A DNA stretch of 64,000 nucleotides from Helichrysum umbraculigerum (lineage: Eukaryota; Streptophyta; Magnoliopsida; Asterales; Asteraceae), in the NCBI GenBank assembly GCA_949592205.1, contig CATIUR010000001.1:210248250-210312249 (forward strand), read 5' to 3'. Position numbers and translations under genes: made by a program. Under the pieces are notes generated by a model, which worked only from the letters and a program-made list of their open reading frames with translations, did not search any database and was not told the DNA's origin. Within the stretch, counting starts at the first letter, position 1; each line of letters begins with the position of its first letter. Positions 32,340 through 42,498 of this stretch are shown here, in pieces.

Positions 32340-33265
32340 ATGGCGGATAAAAGCGAGATTAGGATTAGTAAGTTTGATGGCAGCGATTTTGGGTTTTGGA
32401 AGATGCAAATCGAAGACGTTTTGTATGAGAAGAAGTTACACCAACCGTTGTCGGGTACTAAACCTGAAAGTATGAGTGATGCCGATTGGGCGTTGTTAGA
32501 TCGTCAGGCACTTGGAGTAGTTCGACTTTCTCTGGCCAAGAATGTCGCCTACAACATTGCGGGGGAAACCACGACTGAGGGTTTGTTAACGGCGTTGTCT
32601 AACATGTATGAGAAACCCTCGGCTCTCAATAAGGTTTTCTTGATTCGGCAGTTGGTGAACGCGAAGATGGGTGAAGGTGCATCGCCAGCGGATCATGTGA
32701 ACGAGTTTAACTCGATCTTGACTAGGTTAAGATCTGTAGGGGTTACATTTGAAGGTGAGTTTGAGGCACTTTTCTTATTATCTTCGTTGCCCGAAAGTTG
32801 GTCCGGAATGGTTACAGCTGTTAGTGGTTCATCCGGAACTACTAAGTTGACGTTTGAGGGGATCCGTGATTTGATACTCGGTGAGGGAATTAGAAGGAAA
32901 GATTCCGGTGAGTATTCGGGTTCGTCAGCTTTGAGTGTGACTGGCAGGGGGCGTAGTAAGAGTAGATCTAGATCGCGGAGGGAGCCATCGGAGAATAGGA
33001 ACGTCACGTGTTGGAACTGTAAGCAACTGGGGCACTTTAGGTATCAATGTCCGAATGGTAAACCGAGTGTTAATACGGCGGTTGATACGACTGAAGATGC
33101 GTTGTTGTGCTGTGAGGAGAATCTTGTGGAATCCTGGGTTTTGGATTCTGGTTCATCTTTTCATGCGATCCCGTGCATGGAAGAGATGAAGAATTTTAGG
33201 TTTCATTCCGGTAGGGTTCGTCTTGCGAACGGAAGGAAACTTAAAGTTGCGGGTATTGGGGATGT
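32340..33265 (+). pseudogene. Copia-3 gag-protease, 5' part (interrupted by Gypsy-1)
   Basis: ATG at 32340. Residues about 1-190 form a UBN2-type capsid domain (KFDGSDFGFWKMQIED at the start); an Arg/Ser stretch precedes one CCHC knuckle CWNCKQLGHFRYQC (224-237); the protease motif VLDSGSSFH has DSG at 269-271. The frame breaks at the Gypsy-1 insertion (33266). The reading frame is preserved with the part at 54458-55244, so it was an intact ORF of about 570 codons just before insertion. Confidence 0.9.
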
Positions 33266-33742
33266 TATAACACCCCTCATTCTATACTAATAATATTATA
33301 GATAATACGGAAGCGTAAGTAAATAAAACGCAAGACATGGTTACATAATATTCTAAAGTATTAAAACAGTTTAGATGGTTAAGTTACTACGATTTAACAC
33401 TTGTTCAAAAGTCTAGCATGACAGGGTATTATATGAACTAAACTGAGTTGTTACAAAAATAATCAGAGTAGCTTGAATATCAAACATTCCATGCTTCCAA
33501 GGTTTGACCTTCCTGCTACCCACCCGTATGCATATAACAAAAGTCTGCAGGAAGTAACAACGAGGGATTAGCACATAGCTAAGTGAGTAAATCCAACACT
33601 CAACATTTAACTTAGCTAAACCAATTAACTACAACAAGTATTCGCAACCACAACAATCAACAACAACTTAATGAGGATCGGCGGATCCGGGGATAACCTT
33701 AGTACCCGGGCGGCTCCCCAAAGATCACTTATCCAAACATAT
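33266..33742 (-). repeat. Gypsy-1 3' LTR, first 477 bp (left of Copia-2)
   Basis: Matches 52523-52999 with three differences seen. The remaining 1,453 bp are at 46306-47758, after the nested Copia-2. Confidence 0.95.
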
Positions 33743-34152
33743 TGTTTGTCCCTTACTTAGGATCTAGTACGAACCGAGTCAATCAATTGATGGCGGAAAC
33801 AACAATTGACTAATCAAACAATCACACGAATAACAAATACGCAATGAATATCAAACGAAACGTATTATATTCAGTAATAATCGATCAGATTACAGAGATT
33901 TCGGCTAATTGCGTTTAGGGTTTCGTCAACCCTAAAACAGAAAACACAAAACGTTTTTTATACAAAATCTGGCACCTGCGACGTAGCACGCTACGTCGCA
34001 GGCCCAAGCCCATGCGACGTCTGCTACGTCGCAGGCCCAAAACCTGACGTCGCACCTGCGACGTTGTGCGCTACGTCGCAGGAGTCAGAACACTATTTCT
34101 AATTACAAACTACGAGCTAGACCAACTGACAGACACTAAACATGTACTAACA
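33743..34152 (-). repeat. Copia-2 3' LTR (410 bp)
   Basis: On the plus strand it runs from TGTTTGTCCC to GTACTAACA. It contains a TATA box (TATAAAAAAC on the minus strand, 33962-33953) and seven GCGACGT/ACGTCGC words between 33976 and 34081. A polypurine tract (GGGGGAGTT on the minus strand) adjoins it at 34153. Confidence 0.95.
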
Positions 34153-34192
34153 AACTCCCCCGTGTCTTCAGCTTGGTCTTCAAAAATCTTCA

Positions 34193-36883
34193 TTAAACCC
34201 AGCCCGCAAGAAACTGGCCATCGGCATGAATTCCATTAGCTACGCAAACAGTAACAACATTATAAAACTGTTGTGCTAAACGTCTGTTGAATTCATTCTT
34301 CTGACCAACCCGAATCCGATTATCATAGAGTTTTCTTAAATCTTTTTCATGAAAATTAATCAAACTCATCGGATCATATAGTCTAAACGTTGCTTGCCTC
34401 AGATTCCATATACCTCCAACTTCTGGCCACGGTTCAGAATCTGGAACGAAAGTAATAACCGCTTCGCCAGTCTGTGGATCAAGTTCCCATTTCACAAGTC
34501 TTCTCAGAAAATAATAAGGAACTGATTCCAGAGGTATCTCAGTCAAACATTTAGCCGGCGAATAGTGAACTTTAACCAAAGGCTTCCTGGTGACTGGATC
34601 AATCTTTTTCTTCCACGTATACCGAGTTCCCAACGTCGGCTTCAATTTCGAATAAGTCTTCGATAATACTTCCCGACGTAGACTTCTCTGAATGAACTCA
34701 GCATAATCATTCTCGAAAGGATTAATCAATTTAAGCTGAGCTAATCGATTAATCTCTCCTTTTGGCAACGTGCTCAATCTATCAAAACGCATTCTAAAAT
34801 ACTGAACTCCATCTTCTCTCTTTATCATAAACAGATTCCTCTGACACTTCCAGCTTTTAATAACACCGGTATAATTCCGACTAACCCGGTACACTTGACA
34901 TTTCACTGGAATAGGAACTGGATTTCGTCCCTTAGGCCACCATTTCTTGTTTCTCTCTCTCTTTTCTTCAGCAGTTAATTTCTTTGCGGCTGAGTCCGGT
35001 GCCTGTGTCTCTGGAGCTGGAGTTGCAGCAGAACTTGATTCTCCATGTTGAGCTTTATCAGGACTCTCGTCTTCACTTGAATCAGATTCAATAATTGGTG
35101 CATCATCATAAGTTTCCCCAGATTGTGCATCATCATAAGTTTCATCTGCATTCAACTGTTCTTCTTCAATCGAGACATCCTCGTTCATCTCAAAAGCATT
35201 TTCTGTTTCTTCCTCAGAGCCAACTCCACTGGCCATCCTCTGAATAAATGATAAGTCAGCGAATGAGTAATCAACTGCCAGCGGTCTTGGTTGCCCTGGA
35301 ATATCATCAACAGAGAAATAATCCAAAAGAGAAATATTTTCATTAACGTTTTCAATTACAGGGTTGGGATTTACAGACGCAGGTTCACTTGACTCTAAAG
35401 TGGGTATCCCAGACCCAGACTCCCCCGAGGCAAGTAACCTGCCTTCCAAAACATTAACCCTATTCTTCGTTTCCTCAAGCTCTTTTGATTGAACCTCGAT
35501 CAATGCAGCTTGTTCAGCAATCTTCTCGTCCTGAGCCTCCAGCTTTTGCTTCATCTGCTGCATATCTTCCATGATCTTTTGCATGAAAGCTGGAGTCGGT
35601 TGAATCTCAAAAGCATCCTGCTGCTGTGGATTGACTGGAGCTCGTGTTGACGAAGAACGACGAACACGACGTCTCGGTTGATAAGTCTCATCAGCAGGAT
35701 CATCACCGTCGCGTGTACGTTTTCCAGTATCCCTTGGAGGCACATACTTGCGTCCTTGTCTGATCCGACGCTTAATCCTCAGATATCTGAAAGAATCAGT
35801 AATCCTGATACGTTCCATCTCAGAGGGATGCGGAACAGTACCATCAGAATGCTCAGGAGTCGGACCCCCATCCTGAGGTCCTACAGTCGCTGTATCTTCA
35901 GAATCTGAATTCTCAACCGTATCATGCGATGCTGGATTGTCCGAATCAACGTGCCCGAACTGCTCAATGTTTTCCAAAAGAGCATCCACATTCTCCCCCG
36001 CAGCTTGAGCAGGAATGTTCTCCCCCGCAGCTTGAACAGGAATGTTCACAAACTGTTGCGGCGGCTGCTGAGGTGCTGGAACATCCATATACTGAGGATC
36101 TGGAGGCGGTACATAATTTTCATCAATGATAGCACCGAATAAAGGAACATCCCTTGGTGCCTCGACCCCTTTCTCATACCCTGCACAAATAGTGAAAATC
36201 CGACTCATCATCGGTGAAATCTTGAGCGGATGATCGATATCACCCTGTGCCTGAAGCTCCGGATGATGACGATTGATGTGCAGCTGTACAAATCTTGGAT
36301 ATAAAATCCATTTCTGATCCCCTGCATTTGCATTATCAACCATAGCCCTGAAGATAAATCCCGAGAAGTTGAACGGCTTGTTATATACCAACGCTAACAT
36401 AGCAGAAGCCAGACTGCGGCTCATTCCATCCGTTCCACCTTTCCGATTTCCCAAACAAACAATAATCACATGCATCAAGTATCTCCAGACGCGTGTGAGA
36501 TTCGCCTTTCGATACTGATCAGAGGGAATCCCGGGATATCCGATCCGTTGCATAGCTCCGGTAACGAAAATATGATCAAAATCGACAGGCATATCCGGTT
36601 GATCATTCAGCTGTAATAGTTCCCGAATGCTCTGTTCTGTAATAGTGATCTCCGTCCCCAGAACGGTAGAGACCAATCTTCTAACGTCGTTTTCAGTGAC
36701 GACAGTTGCGTTTCTCCAAAAAGGGTTGATCAGATTTCCAAACGCCAAAGTGTTGTCTGAAATGGCGTGAAATACCCTCGAACGTCTCAAAAACGCGATC
36801 ATCTGACGATACGGTGCAGCTTTATCAGAAGTGTCAGTAAGGTAAGCAGCCGTATTATGACGAGCTTCGAAAATCAAAGCCAT
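34193..36883 (-). CDS. Third ORF of Copia-2 (unknown function, coiled-coil protein)
   Basis: An intact 896-residue ORF from ATG 36883. The N-terminal domain (about 27-205) includes SIRELLQLND, LMHVIIVCLGNRKGG and ILYPRFVQLHINR. A Gln/Pro-rich linker follows, then Arg-rich RRRVRRSSS, a coiled coil at about 431-485 (QDEKIAEQAALIEVQ), an acidic segment, and a basic C-terminal domain. The order and several short motifs match the Copia-1 third ORF: RELLQ, VCL, YPRFVQL, QDE.IA.Q..LI, KNR..VLE. No signal peptide or membrane segment. A strong splice acceptor (CTGTTTTTGCAG) ends 2 nt before the ATG, so it is probably translated from a spliced transcript. Confidence 0.85.
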   Translation of the reverse strand: MALIFEARHNTAAYLTDTSDKAAPYRQMIAFLRRSRVFHAISDNTLAFGNLINPFWRNATVVTENDVRRLVSTVLGTEITITEQSIRELLQLNDQPDMPVDFDHIFVTGAMQRIGYPGIPSDQYRKANLTRVWRYLMHVIIVCLGNRKGGTDGMSRSLASAMLALVYNKPFNFSGFIFRAMVDNANAGDQKWILYPRFVQLHINRHHPELQAQGDIDHPLKISPMMSRIFTICAGYEKGVEAPRDVPLFGAIIDENYVPPPDPQYMDVPAPQQPPQQFVNIPVQAAGENIPAQAAGENVDALLENIEQFGHVDSDNPASHDTVENSDSEDTATVGPQDGGPTPEHSDGTVPHPSEMERIRITDSFRYLRIKRRIRQGRKYVPPRDTGKRTRDGDDPADETYQPRRRVRRSSSTRAPVNPQQQDAFEIQPTPAFMQKIMEDMQQMKQKLEAQDEKIAEQAALIEVQSKELEETKNRVNVLEGRLLASGESGSGIPTLESSEPASVNPNPVIENVNENISLLDYFSVDDIPGQPRPLAVDYSFADLSFIQRMASGVGSEEETENAFEMNEDVSIEEEQLNADETYDDAQSGETYDDAPIIESDSSEDESPDKAQHGESSSAATPAPETQAPDSAAKKLTAEEKRERNKKWWPKGRNPVPIPVKCQVYRVSRNYTGVIKSWKCQRNLFMIKREDGVQYFRMRFDRLSTLPKGEINRLAQLKLINPFENDYAEFIQRSLRREVLSKTYSKLKPTLGTRYTWKKKIDPVTRKPLVKVHYSPAKCLTEIPLESVPYYFLRRLVKWELDPQTGEAVITFVPDSEPWPEVGGIWNLRQATFRLYDPMSLINFHEKDLRKLYDNRIRVGQKNEFNRRLAQQFYNVVTVCVANGIHADGQFLAGWV

Positions 36884-38889
36884 ATCTGCAAAAACAGAAA
36901 CAGTTTGCAACTCGAAAAAGGTTAGAAAAAATGTTACATTTTTTAAACAAAAACCTTTTTAAAATCCCTGGAACTAGCGACGTAGCCACGTACGTCGCAT
37001 AAACCTAGAGCGACGTAGAGCTGTACGTCGCCTAAAATCAAAATAAATTGAAAAGCGACGTAAGGCCTGACGTCGCATAAAATTCGAGCGACGTCAAGAG
37101 GGACGTCGCATTTTGCAATTAATTGTGAATTTAATCACTTTAATTAAAACAGCGACGTAGAGCGGTACGTCGCATCGGACGTCGCAGTAAAAGCGACGTA
37201 GGGATGGGCGACGTAAGAAATTAATAATAATTAAATAAAGCGACGTAGGGCACTACGTCGCAGCGTACGTCGCACTGACGAACATTCATCCCCAACCCAG
37301 AAAACCCTAACCCTCGAATTTAGGGGTTTTCAAAATCAATCGCACTACAAGGTGCGGCTAACGATGGTGATCACGAAAACATAAATTATAACCAGTACTT
37401 TACACGATATACCATCTAATTTATCCCAAAACCGAAACCCATTTAACCCGTAATACATACATAGCAATTAAACGAAATATACACGGTGAAAAATGGTAAA
37501 ATCGGTACCTAAGTGTGCGGAATAACGAGTAGATCAAAAGTACGTAAGTGAATCGGAATGAAAACGGCTACAAAGCACAAAAATTGCTCGAAAATTGCTA
37601 CGTCGCAAATCGCCTCTCGTACGTCGCAGGCTACGTCACACGTGAATAGTGAATAGTGTGACGAGTTACGTCGCAGTGGATACTATTTAAAGTCTAACCC
37701 TATGTGCGACGTAGGCTGGGACGTCGCAGGCGACGTAGAGCCGGACGTCGCAGAAAACAGTTTTGATCCAATTTCGAAATTTTCAAACCGTTTACTCGTT
37801 ATTTTAGCAAATAAAATCCAAATGACTCGTGACTTGGGAAAATAACTTAGAATAAAAATAAAACATAAAATGAAATAACTAAACTAAAAAAAAACTTTTG
37901 ATATTTTCTTTAATATTCAAAAAGTAAAAAGAAAATTACTTAACACTCTATTTTTGGTGACGGAGTTGAGTTGTCTGATTAGGGATCATATCGGAATAAC
38001 ATGCATTTATTAGGAATAGTAAGTGTTATTTCGATCATCAGTATATTTGTCCACTTTAAATTTACGTGGCACATTTAAATCACCTTTTAAAAAAATTATT
38101 TCAAGACAATTATTGGTATTGTTTGACCACCTAAACATGTTACATCCGTATTTGTGAGCTAACCTTTATTGTTAGAATGAATATTAATTTTGTGAAACCT
38201 ATTATATGATATACTGATAAACTTTAGTAAAACAAACACTGCATATTCACACAAGGTAGAGATTACAAGACCAAGTTTATCTCGGTTTTCTCGTAATATA
38301 CACTTGATATTTATATGTAGGCATACATCAAACTGATTATGAAGATACTAGTGGCCCCAGATCTGTACTTAGTACAACAGAGGGTCCCTTAGTATGAACA
38401 TAACAAGTTTGAGACTATTTGCATAACTAATGGATTCAGGTCTGTACGTGAGTACAACAATAGTCACCATTAGTTAGGCGAATAATCATATTATCACTAT
38501 ATGCCCATTTTACATTTACATAATTATGACAGTGTATGATAGTACTTCCATTTATCAATTAAGACTTATGTCATACATCATATAACATTTTTCACAAAGT
38601 AATAGACAAGTTTTATAATTACTTCTTACTCACTCACAAACCGGTGTGTAGCATGCCTACCAATACATCATATGATGAAGATAATTTAGATAAAAACTGT
38701 TTTAAGTGTGTCAGATAAACCTACTGACACATCCAAGATAAACCTTAAAATTCCATTTTGTGCATGTCACCCGATGTACTATCATATCCCAAGTTGTTTA
38801 CAGACACAACTTCAACGTCTATTTTAAAAATGTAGCAACCTTGCGTTTTCTTTAATACTAAAGAGTATAAAGAGTGGCTGTTGCGAATG

Positions 38890-38920
<31 letters not shown>

Positions 38921-38952
38921 GAATTTAAAAACTTAAAAATCCAAGTCACAAA
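36884..38952 (-). promoter_or_regulatory. Copia-2 spacer between pol and third ORF
   Basis: Immediately after pol lies an A-tract (26 T on plus, 38890-38915). About 800 bp of AT-rich DNA follows, with a dozen or more GCGACGTA/TACGTCGC words between 36974 and 37754. On the minus strand I note a TATA-like CTTTAAATAGT (37682-37692), a donor CACTTAG/GTACCG at 37508 and the acceptor at 36886. Together they would give a 5'-UTR intron of about 620 bp ahead of the third ORF. No coding sequence is seen. Confidence 0.55.
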
Positions 38953-41900
38953 TCATTTCTTTGACTGAAAGAACCTTAAACCTATCAGATTGACCAGTTC
39001 AATAAAACGTGATCGCAAAAAGGCTTTTGTGAAAAGGTCCGCACACTGCTTAAGGGTCTCTATATGTACGACATCTATTAGGTGTTTCTCAAAGCAATCC
39101 CGTATAAAGTGGAACCTAAGTTCAATATGTTTGGTCTTAGAGTGCTGTACGGGATTGTGAGTTATAGATATAGCAGCTGTATTATCTATATAAATAGGAG
39201 TCATAGAGAGATTGAACCCGTAATCACGCAGCTGATGCTGAATCCAGAGAACTTGAGAACAGCAACTTGCAGCAGCAACATACTCGGCTTCAGCTGTGGA
39301 AATAGCAACCGCAGTCTGCTTTTTGCACTGCCAAGAAACTAAGCGCGATCCAAGGAACTGACATCCTCCAGTAGTTGACTTCATATCTATCTTGCAGCCA
39401 CCAAGATCCGAATCCGAATAGGCAGTTAACTCGAAGTTTTTCTCGTTTGAATACCATAGACCCAGAGATGGCCTAAAAGCGAGATATCCAAAAATACGTT
39501 TTACTGCCTTCATATGAGACACCTTCGGATTTGCCTGAAACCGTGAGCAGAGAGAAACAGCAAACACTATATCTGGTCTTGAGGCAGTCAGGTACATGAG
39601 AGAGCCTATCATTGAGCGATAGTCTTTCTCCTTGCAGTCTTCATCGTCCTCATTAGGTCCAAGATTGTGTCTTGCTTCAATTGGAGTGCCGTAGTGTTTA
39701 CAGTTGAGCAATTCATATCGCTTTAACATGTCAGTGACATATTTTGACTGGTGGATGTATATTCCATTATCAGATTGCTCAACCTGTAGCCCCAGAAAGA
39801 ACGTGAGTTCCCCCATAGCACTCATTTCAAACTCAGATTTCATCAGTCCTTCAAAATCTTTGCACAACTGATCATTAGTGGATCCAAAAATAATGTCGTC
39901 CACATAGACCTGCACAAGTAACAAATCCGCTCCTTCCCTTTTGATGAAAAGCATGCTATCAATCTGTCCTCTGTCAAAACCATTCTTCAGCAAATACTTG
40001 GCAAGTCGCTCATACCAAAGTCGAGGAGATTGATGAAGACCATACAAAGCTTTCTTCAGTTTGCAAACATGATTAGGATGCTTTGGGTCTTCAAAACCTG
40101 GAGGTTGACACACATAAATCACTGCGTCGACATCTCCATAAAGAAAGGCACACTTCACGTCAAGTTGATACACGCGGAATCCTTTAAAAGAAGCATAAGC
40201 TAGAAAAATCCGAATTGATTCCAAACGAGCAACAGGAGCGAAAACTTCATCATAGTCAATACCCTCTAATTGACTATATCCTTGAACTACTAGACGGGCT
40301 TTGTTTCGAATAACAGCCCCACGATCATCCATTTTGTTACGGAAAACCCAACGAGTACCCGTCAAGTGAGCACCCTTGGGTAGAGGAACAATTTCCCACA
40401 CATTCATCTTGTTTATTTGCTGTAGTTCCTCCTGCATAGCCTCGACCCAAGATGGATCCTTTAAGGCTTGATCAACCTTTTTAGGTTCAATTTGAGACAA
40501 ATGACATGAATCAATATGAGCTATAAGTCCCAAAAGCTGCTGAGCTGAAGTCTGCTTTGCTTGCTGTCGTGTTTGAACAGATGCATGAGGATCACCAATG
40601 ATGTTATCAATGGGGTGATCCTTATGTATACGAGTTTCTGGTATGGCACCTGGCACAAGATTCACACCTAGATTGTTCAAATCTCCCTCAGTTTCGGGAG
40701 TAGCAGCAGACTCAGGAATGGCTATCTCTTCTTCTTGTTCTTCATCTTCAGTAGAAAATAAGTGAGAGTAGGCCATTGTTTCCTCCATTTCATCTTCTTC
40801 TTGTGGTTCCTCTAAAGGAGGCATATTCGGATCATATGGAAGCTCCTTTGTGTAGGTATAAACTGTTTTAGAAGGAGCAGCCGAAGATGATGGAGTAGGA
40901 GATGGTGTTGATGGTGGTGATTTGGTAGTTGTTTGTGGTTGTGTGGGTGGAGGTGTAGGTTGTGGAGGTGTAGGATTAGTTGGTGGAGGTGCGGGTGTTG
41001 CATTGGGAGATGGGTCGGATGGTTTATTAGTAACAGGTGTATCTTGATTAAGATCAAGCTCATGAAGTATAGAAACCAGTTCTTCCGTTTCATCTTCTTC
41101 CGGAATATTGAAAGAATTGAAGAGGTTTCCATAGTTGAAAAACCAATCCGGACCCGTTCCTTGAGGAGGTTCAGTATACCTTAAACATTTCACTTCAAAA
41201 TGCTCCTCAATCTGATTCGATGATTTGTTAAAGACTCTTTTGTTCGGAGAGTTGACTGAATATCCAAGAAAAATCCCTTCAACAGCCTTATCACCAAACT
41301 TAGAGACCTTATCTTTTGTAATCATGATCAGGCATGGACACCCAAATGGTTCTAGGAACTGTAGATTAGGCTTACGGTTATTAAAAAGTTCATAACACGT
41401 TTTGTTCCTTTTCTTAACCGTGAGTACTCTGTTGAGAACATAACAGGCAGTATTAACTGCCTCAGCCCAGAATATGATTGGTAACTTGGAGTCAGCTAAC
41501 ATAGTCCGAGCTGTCTCGATTATTGTCCTGTTCTTCCTTTCTGCAACTCCATTCTGTTGTGGAGTCCTCGGAGCACTAAATTGATGCTCAATACCTCTTG
41601 TAGCACAAAACAATTCGAGAGTTGAGTTCTTGAACTCAGTTCCATTGTCGCTTCGTATCCTTTTCACCTTCAAGTTGCACAGATTTGCCAACTTGTCCAA
41701 CAAATACACCAGAATCTCAGGAGTTTCCCCTTTTGTGGTCAAAAAATAAACCCACGAAAACCTTGAGTAGTCATCAGTAACTACCAAGCAGTATGACCGA
41801 CCACCAATGCTCTTTGTAGAAACTGGACCGAAAAGATCCATATGCAGTAGTTCCAATGGAGCATTTATGGAATTCACCTGCTTAGACTTATGGGACTTCT

Positions 41901-42498
41901 TACGTAGCTTTCCTTTTTGGCAGGAGATACAGTCATCCTTTAAAGCAAATGACTGTTTCGGAACTCCTAGCACTAGGTCATTTTTGGTTAAGAAATTCAT
42001 TTTTCGGAAATGAATATGTCCCATTCGTCTGTGCCAAAGCAGTGATTCCTTTTCAGAAGCCTTAGACAAGAGACACGTATACTCGTTCGATGTCTCAACA
42101 GTTCTCATATTCAAAATGTATGTGTCATCCTTTCTTGGTGCTCTCAGTAACACCCATTCTTCCGGAATGACATAACCAGGCTTCAATATCACACACTCTG
42201 TCTTTGTGAACGCAGTTGTATAATCCTTATCACAGACCTGTGAAACACTTAGCAAGTTGTGCGTAAGCTGTTCCACGTAGTTCACATTTTCGAAACTAAC
42301 ATTGCCGTTAGTTAACGTTCCTCTTCCAGAAATAGTTCCCCCAGAATCTCCAGCAAAGGCAACATAACCTCATGCATGTGGTTTAATATCCACAAGTAAG
42401 GATACATCGCCTGTCATATGTCGCGAGCAGCCACTGTCCAAATACCATTCACTATCTTTAACACGTTCTGACTGCTGCAACATACAAACGAAAGGAGA
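38953..42498 (-). pseudogene. pol: Copia-2 pol polyprotein with one in-frame stop
   Basis: The frame is continuous with gag after its TAA stop. It opens with the protease motif YLDSGCSRHMTGD, then a TGA at 42370-42372 where the Copia-1 protein has Gly, then an unbroken 1,110-codon stretch. That stretch carries the integrase HHCC motif (WHRRMGH..CISC), the DD35E triad (positions 150, 213 and 249 counted from 42285), a Pro-rich linker, reverse transcriptase (YVDDIIFGS) and RNase H (ADLFTKAF). A 3' splice signal (CTAAT, then CTCCTTTCGTTTGTATGTTGCAG split as pyrimidine run and AG) sits between the gag stop and the protease, as in Copia-1. Confidence 0.9.
42370..42372 (-). other. In-frame TGA in Copia-2 protease/pre-integrase segment
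   Basis: The minus strand reads GCA TGA GGT in the pol frame; the aligned Copia-1 position is Gly. It is a likely single-base change that blocks full-length Pol from this copy. Confidence 0.8.

Noticed and set aside
34193..36883. Envelope-like gene
   Set aside because: No signal peptide, transmembrane segment or cysteine-rich ectodomain is visible; position alone is not enough.
40812..41132. His/Leu-rich ORF
   Set aside because: Alternative frame over the proline-rich linker of Copia-2 pol.
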